Positions 5,322-8,510 of a DNA stretch of 8,510 bases are shown in pieces; the first letter of the stretch is position 1, and each line of letters begins with the position of its first letter. Under the pieces are notes generated by a model, which ran no database searches, was not told where the DNA came from, and saw only the letters and a list, made by a program, of their open reading frames with translations. The stretch is from contig JAFTTD010000172.1 of the NCBI GenBank assembly GCA_017466965.1, positions 1 to 8,510 of the forward strand. The letters run 5' to 3'. The position numbers were made by a program, and so were the translations under genes. The stretch comes from Bacteroidaceae bacterium. Its GTDB lineage: Bacteria > Bacteroidota > Bacteroidia > Bacteroidales > Bacteroidaceae.

Positions 5322-8300
5322 ATGGGAATAAAAAAATTACTTTCTATGGCTGCTTTATTGGTAGCCGGTGGACTTGCGCAAAGTGCGTGGGGACAAGAGC
5401 CTGGTACTTACTACATTCAGAATGTAAGTAATGGAAAGTGGCTTGGCCCTTATAATAGTTGGGGTACACAAGCATCAGTTCTAGACCATGCAGATTATTG
5501 GAAATTAGCGAAAATTTCTGATGGTGTTTACACTCTTGAATCTGTAGTGTCTAATGGTGGCTCAAGTCATTATCTTTCAGGTACATATTGCGATGGTGCC
5601 GCAACTAATCTCCATTTCACTCCTGTTGATGGTAAGGAAAATACTTATAATATCTCAACAGCAGAAGGAAGTGCTTTCCTCGTGAATTCTACTGGAACAA
5701 TTGTTGATAACACTGGAACAGACGGTACAAATCTTGCTGCTCAGTGGAAGTTGTATTCTGAAGATGATATGACTGCTTTGTTGAATTCTGCAGATGTTGA
5801 AAATCCTGTAGATGCAACTTATCTTATAAAAGACCATAATGTAGGACGTAATAATAGAGATTATAAGGCAGGGGCAGCTTGGGTTAAAACAGGAGGAGCT
5901 AAAGATCCTACATCCAGTGGTTCAATTAACGGAGAAAGTGTGTTTAGTATTGAGTCTTGGAAGGCTGCTTTTGATGTAAATCAGACATTGGCAAATATCC
6001 CTAATGGTGTATATTCTCTCCGCGTAAATGGTTTCTATCGTGTGGAAGCTTCTGGAGGAGAGCCTCCATATCTTTATGCAAATGATGATAATGTGACTTT
6101 GCCAATAGTAACTGGTGGAGAAAACAGTATGCAGTCTGCTGCGTTATCTTTCGTAGCAGGAAAGTATTTGTCTGATCCTGTTTATGTTCAAGTTACAGAC
6201 GGAACATTGAAAATTGGTGTTAAGGCAGACGGTGATACATTCTGGACTATTTTCAAGAATTTCCACCTTTATTATTATGGAGATGTAACTAAGGCAGAAG
6301 TGGTATTGGCGGATTATGTCAAGGCTTATAAAGAGGCATGGAATGACGCTTCATCTTATTTGGATACAAGTATGTTTGATGAGGATAAGGTTGCGCTTAA
6401 TGCTGCTTTAGTAGATAATGAACTTGATTTGTCTTCAAATTTAACAGCTGATGATTTAACAACAGCTACGAAAGAACTTGCTGATGCGGCAGCTGCTGCA
6501 AAATTGGCTTCAACCCATTATGCTAATTATGCAAAAGCTACAAGCTTGATTGAAGAAGGAGCAGATGCGGCTACTGTTGATTTGACAAGCCTTATTGTGA
6601 ATCCTAGCTTTGAAGATGGTACTAATGGATGGACAAATTCTGGTTCTATACCGGCAACTACACAAAGCAATAATTCGTTTGCAGGTAAAAAAGGTACTTA
6701 TTATGCAGAGCGTTGGCATACAAGTGGTACAATAGATATTAATCAGACTGTGGCAAAATTACCAGCTGGTATTTACAAGGTAAGTGCTTCTATGTATTCT
6801 GATGTTCCGGATGCAAAATTGTATGTGAATGGTGAAGCTACAAGTGTGTCAGCAACTAAAATTTATGAGGCTTTTATAGAAATCAGTGATAAGGAAGCTC
6901 TGAAGTTTGGTGCTTCTTGTTCGTTGACAGATAAAACTTGGATTTGTGTTGATGATTTTAGTCTTGCTTATGTAAATGAACTTCCTGCTTACACTCTTGT
7001 TGAAGGCAAAATGGAAACTGCTGTTGCTGATGCGCAGTCTGCAGCTGAAACTGCTTATATAAATGATAAAACATTGGCTAATTATAAAGCATTGTTAACA
7101 GCTATATCTAATGCCGATGTGTCTGCACAAGCATATAAATCTGCAAAGGATGCAATTGATAGAGCTGGGGACTTGTTGGTAAACAATAATTTTGTAACGT
7201 CTGAAACTTTCGCTACTTTCGCAGATGCTATTGCTGGAGCAAAAGAAAAATATGAAAATGATGCATATTCAACAGAAGAAGCAAAGAATGTAGGTTTGAC
7301 TTTAGGAACATCTGTAAGTGGATGGCGTGCTAACGCAAATGCGCCTGCAGTTGCGTTTATGGAAAGTGCTTGGGATAACTCTAATGACTGGTCTGATTAC
7401 TATGTAAACACTTGGTCAACAGAGGGTGAAACAGATGGTTCTGGCTTTGTTGTTCCTTTCTTTGAGTATTATGTTGCAAATGGAAGTCTTGCAAAGAGAG
7501 TTATGACAGGTACCATGGAAGGCCTTACACCAAATCAGTACTGTAAAGTTGTGATGGATGTTAGAACTGTTGGAACAGTAAGTGCAGATAGTATTATAAC
7601 ATTGTCTATCGTTGGTGGTGAGCCTGTAAATATTACAACTGGTGCTCAAATTGGTACAACTGGTAGATATCTTGGAACATTCTCTGCTTATGGATATTCG
7701 GACGAGAATGGAGTTCTGACAGTACAGATAAATGTTCCGGCAAATAGTGGAATAAGCTGGTTGTCATGGAGAAACATCAGATACGAGGAGGTTACAGACC
7801 TTGCTGCTGAAGCAAAAGAAGCTCTTCTTTCTGTTGTTGAGTCTGTTGCTAAGTTGAATACAACTATAAATGTTGGTGATGGAGTATTTGAAATACCTAC
7901 TTCGGCTGTTGCTAGCTTGACTGAAGAGGTGAAAGTTGCAGTGGCTATTTGTGAAAGTAAAGATGTTACAGTAGAGGAAGTGGAAGCTGAAATAGTAAAA
8001 TTGAATGCTGCTATTGAGGCTTATAAGAATGTGGAACTCAATGCACCAGCTGAAAACACTCGTTATAATTTGATTCTCAATTATGAGGGTTGGACATACG
8101 ACAACAAGGCTGTGACATTCATACATGACGGTAGAAATGACCATGGTCTTTACAATATCCAATATCTTGTTGAGCCAAATCCAAATTATGCTCAGGCTAT
8201 TATCTTCACAAAGGCTGAAGGATTGAACCGCTATACTATGAGCATTATGGATGTTGACGGAAAACAGCGTTATGTATGTACAGGTGTTACTTATGGTGGA

Positions 8301-8510
8301 AATACAGGTCAGATACGTACAACTACTGATGCTTCAAAGGCTTTGGTTGTTGAAATCAGAATAACAAATGTAGATGGCAACTTCAATATCTATAATACAG
8401 AAGCTAACAATTATATTGGTTCACAAGATGCAGGTGTATTTACTGTAAACAGCCATATTGACTTCAATATTGCTGAAGCTGTTGAAGCTGAAGTGGAATT
8501 GAAAATTTAG
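5322..8510 (+). CDS. Large secreted multi-domain protein, probable carbohydrate-binding surface protein
   Basis: The 1062 residues begin with a clear signal peptide (MGIKKLLSMAALLVAGGLAQ, cleavage near AWG/Q24). Residues ~28-147 resemble a ricin-type beta-trefoil (GTYYIQNVSNGKWLG ... QWKLYSEDD). Residues ~163-320 form a beta-module with DVNQTLANIPNGVYSLRVN, ending in NFHLYYYGD. Residues ~322-410 are an Ala/Asp-rich helical spacer of FIVAR-like type. Residues ~424-552 are a CBM-like module (LIVNPSFEDGTNGW, DINQTVAKLPAGIYKVSAS, CVDDFSLAY). Residues ~560-616 are a second helical spacer. Residues ~617-823 are a third beta-module, ending WRNIRYEEV. Residues ~825-905 are a third helical spacer. Residues ~912-1045 are a second trefoil-like domain (RYNLILNYEGWTYDNKAV ... 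NFNIYNTEANNYIGSQD). The role is inferred to be glycan or host-surface binding outside the cell; no hydrolase motif is visible. It ends at TAG directly after VELKI, with no T9SS-like tail, so the true end may lie further right. The start is fixed by the signal peptide. Confidence 0.85.
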   Translation: MGIKKLLSMAALLVAGGLAQSAWGQEPGTYYIQNVSNGKWLGPYNSWGTQASVLDHADYWKLAKISDGVYTLESVVSNGGSSHYLSGTYCDGAATNLHFTPVDGKENTYNISTAEGSAFLVNSTGTIVDNTGTDGTNLAAQWKLYSEDDMTALLNSADVENPVDATYLIKDHNVGRNNRDYKAGAAWVKTGGAKDPTSSGSINGESVFSIESWKAAFDVNQTLANIPNGVYSLRVNGFYRVEASGGEPPYLYANDDNVTLPIVTGGENSMQSAALSFVAGKYLSDPVYVQVTDGTLKIGVKADGDTFWTIFKNFHLYYYGDVTKAEVVLADYVKAYKEAWNDASSYLDTSMFDEDKVALNAALVDNELDLSSNLTADDLTTATKELADAAAAAKLASTHYANYAKATSLIEEGADAATVDLTSLIVNPSFEDGTNGWTNSGSIPATTQSNNSFAGKKGTYYAERWHTSGTIDINQTVAKLPAGIYKVSASMYSDVPDAKLYVNGEATSVSATKIYEAFIEISDKEALKFGASCSLTDKTWICVDDFSLAYVNELPAYTLVEGKMETAVADAQSAAETAYINDKTLANYKALLTAISNADVSAQAYKSAKDAIDRAGDLLVNNNFVTSETFATFADAIAGAKEKYENDAYSTEEAKNVGLTLGTSVSGWRANANAPAVAFMESAWDNSNDWSDYYVNTWSTEGETDGSGFVVPFFEYYVANGSLAKRVMTGTMEGLTPNQYCKVVMDVRTVGTVSADSIITLSIVGGEPVNITTGAQIGTTGRYLGTFSAYGYSDENGVLTVQINVPANSGISWLSWRNIRYEEVTDLAAEAKEALLSVVESVAKLNTTINVGDGVFEIPTSAVASLTEEVKVAVAICESKDVTVEEVEAEIVKLNAAIEAYKNVELNAPAENTRYNLILNYEGWTYDNKAVTFIHDGRNDHGLYNIQYLVEPNPNYAQAIIFTKAEGLNRYTMSIMDVDGKQRYVCTGVTYGGNTGQIRTTTDASKALVVEIRITNVDGNFNIYNTEANNYIGSQDAGVFTVNSHIDFNIAEAVEAEVELKI

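Overview
The window looks like chromosomal DNA of a gut- or oral-type Bacteroidales bacterium, most likely Prevotella or a close relative. The evidence is moderately AT-rich DNA, leaders with no obvious Shine-Dalgarno sequence, a textbook Bacteroidetes promoter (TTTG ... TAnnTTTG), a lipoprotein with an acidic stretch after its lipobox, a DUF5723-type outer-membrane beta-barrel, and large modular secreted proteins, one with a C-terminal tail resembling a type IX secretion (T9SS) sorting domain. All genes that can be supported are on the + strand.

Layout. (1) 2-838: the 3' end of a secreted modular surface protein whose start lies outside the window. A strong hairpin terminator follows. (2) 839-1562: a gene-free region of about 720 bp. 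It holds five arrays of 8-bp repeats in alternating orientation, a long near-identical direct repeat, a diverged REP-like inverted pair, and then the promoter and AT-rich leader of the next operon. (3) 1563-4842: a two-cistron operon. The first cistron is a surface lipoprotein of about 627 codons, broken at codon 320 by one in-frame TAG. The second is an intact 456-residue DUF5723-like beta-barrel, closed by a strong terminator. (4) 4913-5321: a gene-poor leader of about 400 bp with a possible promoter, small repeats, and a possible 24-residue membrane peptide. (5) 5322-8510: a 1062-residue secreted, multi-domain, probably carbohydrate-binding protein that ends at a TAG on the last base of the window and lacks the C-terminal sorting domain seen on the first protein.

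Function. The genes are all cell-envelope or surface genes. The lipoprotein and the barrel probably work together at the outer membrane, though their function is unknown. The two flanking modular proteins share a recurring D[IV]NQT...PxGxY beta-module and are probably exported glycan- or host-binding proteins. The least ordinary signals are the two TAG codons, each where the protein would be expected to continue. One is internal to the lipoprotein and certain. The other, at the end of the large protein, is only suspected. The composite octamer-repeat block upstream of the lipoprotein operon is the other notable feature.
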